A stretch of 64,000 nt of DNA from Herbaspirillum aquaticum (GCF_002213425.1 NZ_NJGV01000013.1:124001-188000); one strand, 5' to 3'; counted from the first letter of the stretch, positions 41,585-51,442 are shown. The notes: generated by a model not told the origin, from the sequence alone. Numbers and translations: made by a program.

Positions 41585-41799
41585 AGCATGATCCCTTTAT
41601 TGGTTGAACCGGACTTGTTAGGCCGCTGACAGGCCGCGTGGGTGCAATAACCTCGTCAACATGTGCAATGTCTGTGATTCTGACCCATGCAGAAGAAAAT
41701 TACAAATGCAGTCGGCATCAAATGAAGATGCTGTACCGCATCGCATTTGCCGGCTTGCTCAAGCATACTGCCGCGTTGCCACTGGCTGCACCGAAGCGC

Positions 41800-42420
41800 T
41801 CATGCTCCCTTGGCCAGATCCAGGTAGCGCGTATGCAGCTCGCGTACCTGATGCGGCAGGTCGGCATTGCTGCCGCCGTTGTCGATGACGTCCTGGGCCA
41901 CCGCCAGCCGCGCCTGCCGGCTGGCCTGGGCGGCCATGATGGCTTCGACTTCCTCGCGCTGCAGGCCGTTGCGCTGCATGACGCGCGCGATCTGCACCTC
42001 TTCCGGACAGTCCACCACCAGGATGCGGCTGGCACGGCCGACCCAGGTGCCGGATTCCACCAGCAGGGGCACCACGAAGATGACATAGGGACCGGTGGCG
42101 GCCTCGGCCTGGCGCACGGTCTCGCTGCGGATCAGCGGATGCAGGATGGCTTCGAGCGCATGGCGCGCAGTGGGATTGCCGAACACGTGCTGGCGCATGC
42201 GGGTGCGGTCCATGGCGCCGTGCGCATCGATGAATTCGTCGCCGAAAACATCGCGGATGGGATCGATGGCCAGGCCCTGCGGCGCGGTCAGGGCGTGGGC
42301 GATGGCGTCGGTATCGACCAGCGAAGCGCCGAGCTCGCCAAACAGGTTGGCCACCGTGGTCTTGCCGCTGCCGATGCCGCCGGTCAGGCCGATGGTGAAG
42401 CGTTCAGTCAATGAAGTCAT
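41800..42420 (-). CDS. coaE: dephospho-CoA kinase
   Basis: A 206-residue kinase for the last step of coenzyme A synthesis. The P-loop is [18 protein letters not shown] (residues 9-26); other marks are [26 protein letters not shown] and [12 protein letters not shown] 42420 lies 4 bases after the pilD stop; an in-frame ATG at 42459 is inside pilD and less likely. The protein ends with [14 protein letters not shown]. The order pilD-coaE-zapD-yacG matches many gamma- and betaproteobacteria. Confidence 0.96.
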   Translation of the reverse strand: MTSLTERFTIGLTGGIGSGKTTVANLFGELGASLVDTDAIAHALTAPQGLAIDPIRDVFGDEFIDAHGAMDRTRMRQHVFGNPTARHALEAILHPLIRSETVRQAEAATGPYVIFVVPLLVESGTWVGRASRILVVDCPEEVQIARVMQRNGLQREEVEAIMAAQASRQARLAVAQDVIDNGGSNADLPHQVRELHTRYLDLAKGA

Positions 42421-42424
42421 GGGA

Positions 42425-43288
42425 TCAGAAGTCGTAGAGAAGTTGCGTGAGCCAGCCATGGCCCATCAGCAGGGTCAGCATGCCGGCGGTGGCCAGGCAG
42501 GGGCCGAAGGCAATGGCCTGGCCACGCTGGTGGCGGCCCAAGCCCATCAGCGCCAGGCCCAGGACTGCGCCCAGCGCCGAGGCCAGCAGCAAGACCAGTG
42601 GCAAGGCTTGCCAGCCCAGCCAGGCCCCGAGCGCGGCCATGAGCTTGAAGTCGCCATAGCCTAGGCCTTCCTTGCCGGTGGCCAGCTTGAAGATCCAGTA
42701 GATCAGCCACAGCACGCCATAGCCGGCCATCGCGCCCAGCACGGCATCCTGCAGCGGTACCAGGCGATGCAGGATGTTGACCAGCAGGCCCAGCCACATC
42801 AAGGGCAGGGTGAGGTCGTCGGGTAGCAGCATGGTCTGGGCATCGATGACCGCCAGCGCGATCAGGAAAGCGGCACACACCATCAGCGCCACGCCGTGCA
42901 GGCCCAGGCCGAAGCGCCAGCCCAGCAGGGCGAACAGCAGTGCGGTCAGCAGCTCCACCAGCGGGTAGCGCGCGCTGATGGCATTGGCGCAGAAACCGCA
43001 GCGTCCACGCAGCAGCAGCCAGCTGAGCAAGGGGATCTTGTGATGCAACGCCAGCGGCGCGCCGCAATGCGGGCAGGCGGAGGCGGGCAGCCAGAGGTTG
43101 TAGCGCCCGGCATGCGGCAGGGCCTCGCCACGTTCTTGGGCGACGAAGTTGGCCGTCTCGCGCAGCATCATCAGGGGAACGCGATGGATCACCACATTGA
43201 GGAAGCTGCCGACCAGCAGGCCCAGCAGCGCCGCCATGCAGGCCAGCGCGGCATTGCCGGGAAGGGCCAGGGCATCCAGGAAGGACAT
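42425..43288 (-). CDS. pilD: prepilin peptidase / N-methyltransferase PilD
   Basis: A 287-residue inner-membrane aspartic protease that cleaves and methylates type IV prepilins and type II secretion pseudopilins. The zinc-binding loop carries CPHCGAPL and CGFCANAIS. The two catalytic Asp lie in [15 protein letters not shown] and [12 protein letters not shown]. Seven or eight membrane segments are visible. ATG 43288 ([11 protein letters not shown]) is preferred over upstream TTG codons. It is the last pil gene of this run, followed at once by coaE. Confidence 0.96.
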   Translation of the reverse strand: MSFLDALALPGNAALACMAALLGLLVGSFLNVVIHRVPLMMLRETANFVAQERGEALPHAGRYNLWLPASACPHCGAPLALHHKIPLLSWLLLRGRCGFCANAISARYPLVELLTALLFALLGWRFGLGLHGVALMVCAAFLIALAVIDAQTMLLPDDLTLPLMWLGLLVNILHRLVPLQDAVLGAMAGYGVLWLIYWIFKLATGKEGLGYGDFKLMAALGAWLGWQALPLVLLLASALGAVLGLALMGLGRHQRGQAIAFGPCLATAGMLTLLMGHGWLTQLLYDF

Positions 43289-43341
43289 CGTCAAGTTCAA
43301 CTGGTCGGGTCGTCAAAGAAGGGAAAGACAGGCGTGCCGGC

Positions 43342-44589
43342 TTACACCACGGCACCCATGCGGAACACCGGCAGGTACAGCGCCACCACCAGGCCGCCGA
43401 TCACCACGCCCAGCACCGCCATGATAACGGGTTCCATCAGGCTGGTGAGGGCGGTGACGGCGTCATCCACCTCGCGTTCGTTGAGGTCGGCGATCCTGGC
43501 CAGCATGGCGTCGAGTGCGCCGGCCTCTTCGCCCACGGCCGTCATCTGCACCGCCAGGTCCGGGAAGACCCCCGTGGCCTGCATGGCCGCGTGCAGCGAG
43601 GCGCCATTGCGCACCGCGTCGCGCACGGCCAGCGAGGCTTCCGCATAGACCACGTTGCCAGCCGCGCCGGAGACCGTTTCCAGCGCTTCCACCAGGGCGA
43701 TGCCGGCACCGAAGAGCGTGCCGAAGGTGCGGCTCCAGCGCGCCAGCGCCGCTTGCCGCAACAGCTTGCCGAACAGCGGCAGCGACAGGCTCAAACGCTG
43801 CGCTGCCAGTCGCAGCCGGAGATGGCGCCGCCAGGCCAGGGTCGACAGCACGCCCGCCACCAGCGTACCCAGCAGCAGCCATGGTCCATGCTGGCCCAAC
43901 AGACGGGCCGTGGCCATGACGATGCGCGTGGGCAGCGGCAATTCGGCACCGAACTGCTGGAACATCTGCTCGAAAGCCGGCACCACCCACAGCATGATGA
44001 CCACCGTCACGATGATCGCCACCAGCACCACGGCGCAGGGATAGGCCAAGGCCGCGCGGACCTTGCCCCTGAGCGCCAGGGATTTCTCGCGATAGAGGGC
44101 GATGCGTTCCAGCATGCTCTCGAGCATCCCCGCTTCTTCGGCGGCGCGCACCAGGTTGCAGAAGAGCGCGTCGAACTGCCTGGGATGGCGCGCCAGCGCC
44201 GCATGCAGGCTCTCGCCGCGTGCCACGGCCTGGCGCACGTCGGCCAGCAGCGCGGCCAGGGCGCTCTGGCCGGCGCCGCGAATGGCGATGTCCAGCGACT
44301 GCAGCAGCGGCAATCCTGCCCGCAGCATGGTGGCCAATTGACGGGTGAAGAGGGCGATCTGTTTGGCGCTGATGCGGCCACGCGTTCTTGCTGTGGCCGG
44401 GTTTGACGGAGCTGCCTGGCCGTTGTCGAAGGCGGGTGCACCCGCCTCACGCCGCAGCCGCGCCACGCGCATCCCCTGCTGGCGCAGCCGGGCGCGGGCT
44501 TGCGCCTCATCGCTGGCCTGCACCACACCCCGCTGCGGGCGATTGTGGCGGTCCAGCCCTTCCCAGCGGAATTGGGGCGCCGATGTCAT
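43342..44589 (-). CDS. pilC: type II secretion / type IV pilus inner-membrane protein PilC
   Basis: A 415-residue polytopic protein that forms the pilus assembly platform. It carries two GspF domains; family blocks are AKQIALFTRQLATMLRAGLP, the first duplicated membrane region (VVLVAIIVTVVIMLWVVPAF) and GTLFGAGIALVEALETV. The C-terminal membrane segment ends near the stop. ATG 44589 (MTSAPQFRWEG) lies 4 bases after the pilB stop; an in-frame TTG at 44607 would overlap pilB. Confidence 0.94.
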   Translation of the reverse strand: MTSAPQFRWEGLDRHNRPQRGVVQASDEAQARARLRQQGMRVARLRREAGAPAFDNGQAAPSNPATARTRGRISAKQIALFTRQLATMLRAGLPLLQSLDIAIRGAGQSALAALLADVRQAVARGESLHAALARHPRQFDALFCNLVRAAEEAGMLESMLERIALYREKSLALRGKVRAALAYPCAVVLVAIIVTVVIMLWVVPAFEQMFQQFGAELPLPTRIVMATARLLGQHGPWLLLGTLVAGVLSTLAWRRHLRLRLAAQRLSLSLPLFGKLLRQAALARWSRTFGTLFGAGIALVEALETVSGAAGNVVYAEASLAVRDAVRNGASLHAAMQATGVFPDLAVQMTAVGEEAGALDAMLARIADLNEREVDDAVTALTSLMEPVIMAVLGVVIGGLVVALYLPVFRMGAVV

Positions 44590-44593
44590 GCGA

Positions 44594-45733
44594 TCAGGTG
44601 CAGGCAAGGATCTCTCCCATGCTGGTGTCGCCGCGCAAGACCTTCAGCAACCCCGCCCGTCGCAGGTCGATGATGCCCTCCGCTTGCGCTTGCCGACCCA
44701 ATTCCAGGGTTCCGGCCTGGGCCAGGATGAGCGATCGCATGGCCGCGCTCACCGGCATGACCTGGTAAATGCCGGTGCGTCCGCGAAAGCCGGTCTGGTT
44801 GCAGGCCGGGCAGCCGTGCGGCACGAAGGTGGCCGGCGTGCCACCGGCCGGTCGGCGGCAGCGGCACAGCTTGCGCACCAGCCGCTGGGCCACGATCAGG
44901 TTGACCGATGCCGCGATGTTGTAGGCCGGCACGCCCATGTTGAGCAGCCGCGTGAGCGTGGCCGGGGCGTCGTTGGTATGCAGGGTGGAGAGCACCAGGT
45001 GTCCGGTCTGCGAGGCCTTGACGGCAATGTCGGCGGTCTCCAGGTCGCGGATCTCGCCCACCATCAGCACATCCGGATCCTGGCGCAGGAAGGCGCGCAG
45101 CGCCAGGGCGAAGTCCAGTCCGGCGCGCTCGTTGATGCTGACCTGGTTGATGCCGGGCAGGTTGATCTCCACCGGATCCTCGGCGGTGGCGATGTTGACG
45201 CCCGGCTGGTTCAGGCGCTGCAGGCAGGCATACAGCGAGACGGTCTTGCCGGAACCGGTCGGCCCGGTCATCAGGACCAGGCCGTGCGGCTTGCTGATGG
45301 CCTGCAGCAGGGCTTCCTGCTGGGCCGGTTCATAGCCGAGGTCGCTGATCGACAGGGCGGCCTGGGCGGTATCGAGGATGCGCAGCACGATCTTTTCGCC
45401 GAACTGCGTGGGCAGCGTCGAGACGCGGAAATCGACGCTGCGTTCGCCCAGCGCCAGGCGCATCTTGCCATCCTGGGGCAGGCGCTTCTCGGCGATATCC
45501 AGCCGTGCCAGGATCTTCAGGCGCGTGGCCAGCTTGTCCCGCAAGCTCAGCGGCGGCTGCGCCAGCTCGTGCAGCACGCCATCCAGGCGCAGGCGCACGC
45601 GGAAGAGATGTTCGAAGGGTTCAAAATGCAGGTCGGACGCGCCCATGCCGACCGCATCGGCCAGCAGCTTGTGCAGCAGGCGCACCACGGGAACATCATC
45701 ATCGGCCACGGCCGTGTCGGGAGTGTGCAGCAT
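44594..45733 (-). CDS. pilB: PilB-type pilus assembly ATPase lacking the N-terminal domain
   Basis: A GspE/PilB ATPase that powers pilus extension. From ATG 45733 (MLHTPDTAV) it has 379 residues, against about 560-570 for typical PilB. The catalytic part is complete: Walker A in MTGPTGSGKTVSLYAC, Asp box EDPVEINLPG, Walker B in LMVGEIRDLETADIA, His box LSTLHTNDAPATL and the zinc Cys pairs CRC and CPAC. The N-terminal MshEN-type domain is absent. An in-frame codon at 45841 would add 36 Ala/Arg-rich residues unlike that domain, and the CorC-type gene ends at 45885, leaving no room. Confidence 0.88.
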   Translation of the reverse strand: MLHTPDTAVADDDVPVVRLLHKLLADAVGMGASDLHFEPFEHLFRVRLRLDGVLHELAQPPLSLRDKLATRLKILARLDIAEKRLPQDGKMRLALGERSVDFRVSTLPTQFGEKIVLRILDTAQAALSISDLGYEPAQQEALLQAISKPHGLVLMTGPTGSGKTVSLYACLQRLNQPGVNIATAEDPVEINLPGINQVSINERAGLDFALALRAFLRQDPDVLMVGEIRDLETADIAVKASQTGHLVLSTLHTNDAPATLTRLLNMGVPAYNIAASVNLIVAQRLVRKLCRCRRPAGGTPATFVPHGCPACNQTGFRGRTGIYQVMPVSAAMRSLILAQAGTLELGRQAQAEGIIDLRRAGLLKVLRGDTSMGEILACT

Positions 45734-45884
45734 GGGAGACCTCGCGCGCAGGGGCGCTGCCGCAGGGCAGCGCACAGGGAGGGCAAGTCTCCCACGCGCG
45801 GCGGCCGCCCGAAAAGCGGGCCGCCCGTTTGCGCGGGACAAAATCGGTGGAGTTCGATGCCGGCCCGCAAGGCGCGGCGCCGGC

Positions 45885-47177
45885 TCAGTCCTGTGTCTTC
45901 ACTTTGGACGGCAAGGCAATGAGCTTGACCATGCGGATGGCCTGGTTCTGTACCTGCACGATCTCGATCACGCAGCCGTCGATCTTGACGGACACGGCGG
46001 CTTCGGGAATGTCCTGCAGGGTCTCCAGCAGCAGGCCGTTGATGGTCTTGGGGCCATCCAGCGGCAGCTTCAGGCCCAGGCGCTTGTTGATGTCGCGCAG
46101 GGTGGTGCTGCCTTCGAGCAGGCAGCTGCCGTCCTTGTCCCAGCCGAAGCCTTCGCCGGAGGAGCCGGGCGAGGAGGTCGTGAATTCGCCGATCATCTCT
46201 TCGATGATGTCTTCCAGCGTCACCAGCCCCTGCACCTCGCCGTATTCATCGACCACGATGCCCAGGCGTTCGTGGTTCTCCTGGAAGTACTGCAGCTGGG
46301 TGAAGACATCCGTTTCCACCGGCACGTAATACGGGGCCGAGAGCAGGGCGCGGATGTCGTCGTGGGTGATGTCGTCTTCCTGGCGGAACAGCGCGACCGT
46401 CTTGCGCACATGCAGGATGCCGACGATGTGATTGATCTCGCCCTCGAATACCGGCAGCTTGTTGTGATAGCAGGTAGCCAGCTGGTGCAGGATCTCTTCC
46501 ACCGGCGCGGCCAGGTTCAGGGCCTCGACCTGGGCGCGCGGGGTCATGACGTCTTCCACCGAAATCTTTTCCAGGTCGAACAGGTTCAGCAGGATGCTCT
46601 TGTGTTTCTGCGGAATGAAACTGCCGCCTTCGAGCACGATGGAACGCAGCTCTTCGGGGGAAATGCGCTGCTCGGCCGCGCGCGATCCGGTCTTGATGCG
46701 CAAGACCTTGAGGATGGCCGAGACGAAGATGTTGACGAACCACACCAGCGGCTTGGCGATGCGCATCAGCGGCTTCAAGATGAAGCTGGTAAAGAGCGCA
46801 ATGCGTTCCGGATGGGTGGCGCCGATCACCTTGGGCACGATCTCGGCAAAGATGATCAGGAGCGCCGCGACGAATGCGGTGGCGGCCGTGATCACGCGCT
46901 GGTGGTTGCCGAAGGCGGCAATGGCCAGGGCGGTCACCAGGGCCGTGGCCAGCGCATTGATGACGGTGTTGGCGATGAGGATCAGCGAGAGCAGCCGCTC
47001 AGTGCGGTCCAGCAGCCACAGGATGGTGACGGCGGCCCGGTTGCCCTGTTTGGCCAGGTGCCGCAGGCGATGGCGGTTGGCGGCCATCAGCGCCGTCTCG
47101 GTCATGGAAAAGAAGGCCGAGAGCAGGATGAGAATGAAGAGTGCAAGAGCTTGCACCCATATGGGTACGGTATCCAA
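45885..47177 (-). CDS. CNNM/CorC-family (HlyC/CorC) transporter
   Basis: A 430-residue membrane protein of the CorB/CorC type, linked to magnesium and cobalt transport. An N-terminal DUF21 domain with four membrane segments (ALALFILILLSAFFSMTETA; LILIANTVINALATALVTA) is followed by two CBS domains (MTPRAQVEALN; GIVVDEYGEVQGLVTLEDI) and a C-terminal CorC_HlyC domain. The start is TTG at 47177; it has no clear ribosome site, and the next in-frame ATG would remove part of the first membrane helix. Confidence 0.9.
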   Translation of the reverse strand: MDTVPIWVQALALFILILLSAFFSMTETALMAANRHRLRHLAKQGNRAAVTILWLLDRTERLLSLILIANTVINALATALVTALAIAAFGNHQRVITAATAFVAALLIIFAEIVPKVIGATHPERIALFTSFILKPLMRIAKPLVWFVNIFVSAILKVLRIKTGSRAAEQRISPEELRSIVLEGGSFIPQKHKSILLNLFDLEKISVEDVMTPRAQVEALNLAAPVEEILHQLATCYHNKLPVFEGEINHIVGILHVRKTVALFRQEDDITHDDIRALLSAPYYVPVETDVFTQLQYFQENHERLGIVVDEYGEVQGLVTLEDIIEEMIGEFTTSSPGSSGEGFGWDKDGSCLLEGSTTLRDINKRLGLKLPLDGPKTINGLLLETLQDIPEAAVSVKIDGCVIEIVQVQNQAIRMVKLIALPSKVKTQD

Positions 47178-47350
47178 ACGTTGCCGTCAGTGGGTTGCCC
47201 TCACGCATGGGAGGGAGTCGGCGGGCCTGTTTGCTTGTCGTCATGACAGGCAAGCCAGGGCGGCCAGCGAGCGCCAAAGTCTAGACGATGGGGGCTTATC
47301 CCGCAAGCCGGGCGGCGCTGCGGTGTGGCGGCCGCGCCCGGACTTGCCCT

Positions 47351-48319
47351 TCAGTAACCCTTGGTGCGGTCGTAGAGATGCGGCGGCGGCAGCCCGCCCA
47401 GCATGGCGGCAATGGCCACTGCCGCCTGCCTGGCGCGCTCGCGGCGCGAGGGCGTGGCCGCTGCATGGGGGGTGACCAGCACGCGCGGATGCCGCCACAC
47501 GGCCGCCTCGGCGGGCAGCGGTTCTTCATCGAACACATCCAGTACGGCGCCGGACAAGTGGCCGCTGTCGAGCGCGGCCAGCAGGTCGGGCAGGCAGACG
47601 TGGCTGCCGCGTCCGACGTTGATGACCGCGGCACCGCGCGGCAACTGGCGCAGCAGCGCGGCATCGATAAGGTGGCGGGTATCGGTGGTCTCCGGCAACA
47701 GGCAGATCAGGATATCCGTGCGGGCCAGGAAATCAGGCAGGGCGTCGGCCCCGGCAAAGCAGGTCAGGCCCTTTTCGCTGCGCGGCGAGCGCGCCCAGCC
47801 GGCCGTCTCGAAGCCGACCGCCGCATGCATGCGCGCCGCCGCCAAGCCCAGCGCGCCCAGGCCGAGCACGCCCACGCGGGTTTCGCGCGCGGTGCGGGGC
47901 GTGGCGAATTCGCGCCATTCGGCGCGCGCCTGCTGGGCGATGATGCGCGGCATGTCCTTCAACAGCATCAGGCTGCTCATGAGCGTGAATTCGGCCATGC
48001 GCTGCTGGGTCTCGGGGGTGACCATGCGCACGATGGGCAACTCCGGCAGGTGCGGATCAGCAAGGATGTGATCCACGCCGGCTGCCGCACTGATGATGGC
48101 CTTCAGGTTGGGAAACTGCGCCAGCCTCCCCGCTTCGGGCTGCCACACCAGCACGAACTGCACACGCGCCGGGTCGACTTCCGGATCATCCCAGGCGCGC
48201 ACATCGAGGCCCAGTTCGGGCGCGAATTCGTGGAAGCTGGCGCGCCACTCGGCCAGCGCGGCAGCACCGCCGGACTTGATCAGCAGCACGGGGGCAAGGG
48301 CAGGGGCGGGGGCGGTCAT
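47351..48319 (-). CDS. GhrA-like glyoxylate/hydroxypyruvate reductase
   Basis: A 322-residue D-2-hydroxyacid dehydrogenase of the GhrA type, reducing glyoxylate, hydroxypyruvate or a similar oxo acid with NADPH. The dinucleotide loop is VGVLGLGALGLAAARMH, catalytic Arg in NVGRGSHVCLPDL, Glu in DVFDEEPLP and His in RVLVTPHAAATPS. ATG 48319 overlaps the stop of the IclR gene by ATGA, so the two are co-transcribed. The locus suggests it handles an oxo acid released from the compound taken up by the divergent operon. Confidence 0.88.
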   Translation of the reverse strand: MTAPAPALAPVLLIKSGGAAALAEWRASFHEFAPELGLDVRAWDDPEVDPARVQFVLVWQPEAGRLAQFPNLKAIISAAAGVDHILADPHLPELPIVRMVTPETQQRMAEFTLMSSLMLLKDMPRIIAQQARAEWREFATPRTARETRVGVLGLGALGLAAARMHAAVGFETAGWARSPRSEKGLTCFAGADALPDFLARTDILICLLPETTDTRHLIDAALLRQLPRGAAVINVGRGSHVCLPDLLAALDSGHLSGAVLDVFDEEPLPAEAAVWRHPRVLVTPHAAATPSRRERARQAAVAIAAMLGGLPPPHLYDRTKGY

Positions 48320-49173
48320 GCTTGTGGCTCCACGGGATTGGCCTGGTGCATGGGGCGGCGCAAGGCCGGGTCGAAGGGATTGATCCGGCGCGACAGGGCC
48401 GCGGCTTCCCGCTGCAGCATCTGCACCACGGTGGGCAAGCGTTCCTCGGTCAGGCGCGAGGTCAGCGTGCCTACGCTCAAGGCACCGACGATGTTGCCGC
48501 CCGTATCGAAGAGCGGCACCGCCAGCCCGGCCATGCCATCGAGCAGGCCGGCCTGGCGCGCGGCATAGCCGGTCTCGCGGACACGCTCGATTTCCGTGCG
48601 CAGGTAGACCTCGTCATAGACCCCGAACTCGCGCAGGCGCGGCACGTTGTAGCGGATCACTTCCTCGCGTTCTTCTTCCGGCAGGAAGGCGAGGATGGCC
48701 AGCGCGCCCTGGCCCACGCCCAAGGCGACGCGCCCGCCGATGTCGCCGGTGAAGGCGCGGATCGGGAAGGGGCCATCGACACGATCCACGCACACCGCAT
48801 CGAAGCGCGAGCGCAGCAGCAGGAAGACGGTATCGCCGAGGCTGCCGCACAGCCGCAGCAGCGCCGGGCGGCACAGGCTGCGCACATCCGACGCATTGCC
48901 GGCGCGTGCGGCCAGGGCGAACAGGTCCATGCCCAGGCGATAGAGCTTGCTGCGCTCATCCTGTTCCACCACGCCTTCGCCGGCCAGCGATTGCAGCAGG
49001 CGGTGCGTGGTGCCCTGGGTCAGGCCGATGGCCTTGGCCACTTGCGTCACGCGCATGCCTTGCGGTGGTGCATCGGCCAGGGCACGCAACACCGCAAAGG
49101 TGCGCTGGATGCCGTTGACCGGCAGGGAGGCGGGGGCGCTGGCGGCCGTGGCCTCGTCGTTGTGCTCGCTCAT
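48316..49173 (-). CDS. IclR-family transcriptional regulator
   Basis: A 285-residue IclR-type regulator. The N-terminal winged helix (VTQVAKAIGLTQGTTHRLLQ, about residues 42-61) is followed by the effector domain with the family end GGNIVGALSVGT. ATG 49173 lies 266 bases from the divergent ABC transporter operon, so it is the likely regulator of both that operon and its own partner, the GhrA-like gene. Confidence 0.93.
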   Translation of the reverse strand: MSEHNDEATAASAPASLPVNGIQRTFAVLRALADAPPQGMRVTQVAKAIGLTQGTTHRLLQSLAGEGVVEQDERSKLYRLGMDLFALAARAGNASDVRSLCRPALLRLCGSLGDTVFLLLRSRFDAVCVDRVDGPFPIRAFTGDIGGRVALGVGQGALAILAFLPEEEREEVIRYNVPRLREFGVYDEVYLRTEIERVRETGYAARQAGLLDGMAGLAVPLFDTGGNIVGALSVGTLTSRLTEERLPTVVQMLQREAAALSRRINPFDPALRRPMHQANPVEPQA

Positions 49174-49252
49174 GAGGTGGCTTTGTCTGCTGGGTGGAAT
49201 CGGCGGCGGTTCGCTTGCCGATGCATTTCATTGAATGGAATAAATATAAAAA

Positions 49253-49271
49253 ATTTCCCGACTGTCGAAAT
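49253..49271. promoter_or_regulatory. candidate IclR-type operator
   Basis: ATTTC (49253-49257) and GAAAT (49267-49271) form an inverted repeat in the AT-rich centre of the divergent promoter region, next to GGAATAAATATAAAAAATTT. IclR proteins commonly bind short imperfect palindromes of this kind. The choice of site is inference. Confidence 0.4.
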
Positions 49272-49439
49272 ACGATAGCAGAATTGGCACCGAAATTGCA
49301 TCAATAACGAAACAGGAGACGCGCCGCTCACATCGCTCCAGCGATGGGGTTGCGTAATTGAAAGTATGCATCGGAGCGCCCGCCGGCCGACAAGCCCGCC
49401 AGCCGTGCAGCGCCCGAACCTTGCGACAGGGAGCTTGCA

Positions 49440-50525
49440 ATGTCATTTCTCACGCTGACCAATGTCAGTAAGTTCTATGGCGATACCCAGGCGGTATCGG
49501 GATTCAACCTCACGGTGGAAAAGGGTGAGTTCATCTCCCTGCTCGGTCCTTCGGGCTGCGGCAAGACCACCACCCTGCAGATGATCGCGGGCTTCGAGGC
49601 CGTCAGCGGCGGCCGCATCGAACTCGATGGCCGCGACATCACGCACGCCAAGCCCAACACGCGCGGCCTGGGCATCGTGTTCCAGACCTATGCGCTGTTC
49701 CCGCACATGACGGTGGAGCAGAACGTGGCCTTCGGCCTGGAGATGCGCAAGTGCGGTGCCGCCGAAAAGCGCGACCGCGTGGCGCAGGCCCTCTCGCTCG
49801 TGCATCTGGAAAAACACGGCGCCCGTTACCCGCGCGAACTCTCCGGCGGCCAGCGCCAGCGCGTGGCCCTGGCGCGTGCGCTGGTGATTGCCCCGCCCGT
49901 GCTGCTGCTCGATGAGCCGCTCTCCAACCTCGACGCCAAGCTGCGTGAAGAGATGCAATTCGAGCTGCGCGACATCCAGCGCAAGGTTGGTACCACCACG
50001 ATCATGGTCACGCACGACCAGAGCGAAGCCATGTCCATCAGCGACCGCGTGGTGGTGATGGAGGCCGGCCACATCACCCAGGTCGGCCGTCCCCTGAACG
50101 TCTATGAACATCCGGCCAACCGCTTCATCTCCACCTTCGTGGGCAAGGCCAACCTGCTGGAAGGCCAGGTGGTCGGTGCCGCAGGTGACCGTGCCGACAT
50201 CGCCGTGGGCGGCATGATGCTGTCGCTGGAAAGCACCGATACCGGCCTGCGCGGCGGTGGTCGCGTGGTGCTGGGCCTGCGTCCGGAAAAGATCCGCTGT
50301 ACCGCCCCCGGCCAGGGCCGCTGCAATGGCGAAGTGGTGCGCCGCTTCTTCCTCGGCAGCCAATGGATGTATGAAGTGGAGACACCGCTGGGCCTGCTCT
50401 CGGTCCTGTCGGCCAACGATGGCGCCGAAGCGCTGGAGCAGGGGGCTGCCGTCGGCCTGGCCTGGAGCGACTACAGTCTGCGCCTGGTTTCCACCGCCCG
50501 CAGCGATGAAGGGGTGGCGGCATGA
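49440..50525 (+). CDS. ABC transporter ATP-binding protein, PotA/FbpC type
   Basis: A 361-residue importer ATPase. Walker A is GPSGCGKTTTLQMIAGFE, the signature is LSGGQRQRVALARAL, Walker B is PVLLLDEPLSNLDAKLREEM, and the switch His is in MVTHDQSEAMSI. A C-terminal TOBE domain (from about residue 285) is present, as in polyamine and ferric importers. It is the first gene of a seven-gene operon with overlapping or nearly touching frames, including two permeases and a periplasmic binding protein. The start codon is 6 bases after GGGAGCTTGC. Confidence 0.95.
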   Translation: MSFLTLTNVSKFYGDTQAVSGFNLTVEKGEFISLLGPSGCGKTTTLQMIAGFEAVSGGRIELDGRDITHAKPNTRGLGIVFQTYALFPHMTVEQNVAFGLEMRKCGAAEKRDRVAQALSLVHLEKHGARYPRELSGGQRQRVALARALVIAPPVLLLDEPLSNLDAKLREEMQFELRDIQRKVGTTTIMVTHDQSEAMSISDRVVVMEAGHITQVGRPLNVYEHPANRFISTFVGKANLLEGQVVGAAGDRADIAVGGMMLSLESTDTGLRGGGRVVLGLRPEKIRCTAPGQGRCNGEVVRRFFLGSQWMYEVETPLGLLSVLSANDGAEALEQGAAVGLAWSDYSLRLVSTARSDEGVAA

Positions 50526-51439
50526 GCGCGGCCGGCACGACTTCCGTGGCACCGCCCGTGGTGAGTGCCGCCGATGGCGCCAAGGCGCCCGGCCAGCGCA
50601 GCCTGCCCTGGCTGATGTCGGCCCCGGCCATCCTGCTGTGCACGGTGATGCTGCTGGTGCCGCTGGTGCTGACCTTCGTGCTGTCCTTCAACGCCTATGA
50701 TGCCGAGACCGGCCCCAAGGCCGGTACCTTCACGCTGGAGCATTACGCGGCCGTGCTGACCGATCCGTATTACTACGGCATCTTCTGGCGCACGCTGTGG
50801 ATCTCGGGCCTGGTCACGCTCATCTGCATCGTCGTCGGCGCGCCTGAGGCCTACATCCTCAATCGCATGCGCAAGCCCTGGCGCTCCATCATGCTGCTGG
50901 TGGTGCTGGCGCCGCTGATGATCTCGGTGGTGGTGCGCGCCTTCGGCTGGAGCATGCTGCTCGGTCCCGAGGGTCTCATCAACGGCACGCTGGTGGCGCT
51001 GGGTTTTGCCAAGGTCAAGCTGCTCTATACCGAAACGGCCATCGTCATTGCGCTGGTGCACGTGATGCTGCCCTTCATGGTGATTCCGGTCTGGACCTCG
51101 CTGCAGAAGCTCGACGGTGGCGTGGCCAATGCGGCGCTGTCGCTGGGCGCCTCGCCCATTACCGTACTGCGCCGTATCGTGCTGCCGCAGATCATGCCCG
51201 GCATTCTCTCGGGCAGCCTGATCGTCTTTGGCCTGTCGGCCAGCTCCTTCGCCATTCCGGGACTCCTGGGCGGACGCCGCCTGAAGATGATGGCCACCAT
51301 CATCTATGACGAATACCTGCACGAACTGAACTGGCCGCTGGGCGCTGCCATCGCGCTGCTGCTGCTGGTGGCCAACCTGGTCATCATGCTGGGCTGGAAC
51401 CGCATGATCGAACGCCGCTACAAGAAAGCGCTGGGCTGA
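50522..51439 (+). CDS. ABC transporter permease, PotB type
   Basis: A 305-residue inner-membrane permease with six membrane segments, the first near residues 38-59 (PAILLCTVMLLVPLVLTFVL). The cytoplasmic EAA loop that docks the ATPase reads ALSLGASPITVLRRIVLPQI. ATG 50522 overlaps the ATPase stop by ATGA. Together with the next permease it forms the channel of a spermidine/putrescine-type importer. Confidence 0.93.
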   Translation: MSAAGTTSVAPPVVSAADGAKAPGQRSLPWLMSAPAILLCTVMLLVPLVLTFVLSFNAYDAETGPKAGTFTLEHYAAVLTDPYYYGIFWRTLWISGLVTLICIVVGAPEAYILNRMRKPWRSIMLLVVLAPLMISVVVRAFGWSMLLGPEGLINGTLVALGFAKVKLLYTETAIVIALVHVMLPFMVIPVWTSLQKLDGGVANAALSLGASPITVLRRIVLPQIMPGILSGSLIVFGLSASSFAIPGLLGGRRLKMMATIIYDEYLHELNWPLGAAIALLLLVANLVIMLGWNRMIERRYKKALG

Positions 51440-51442
51440 ACC

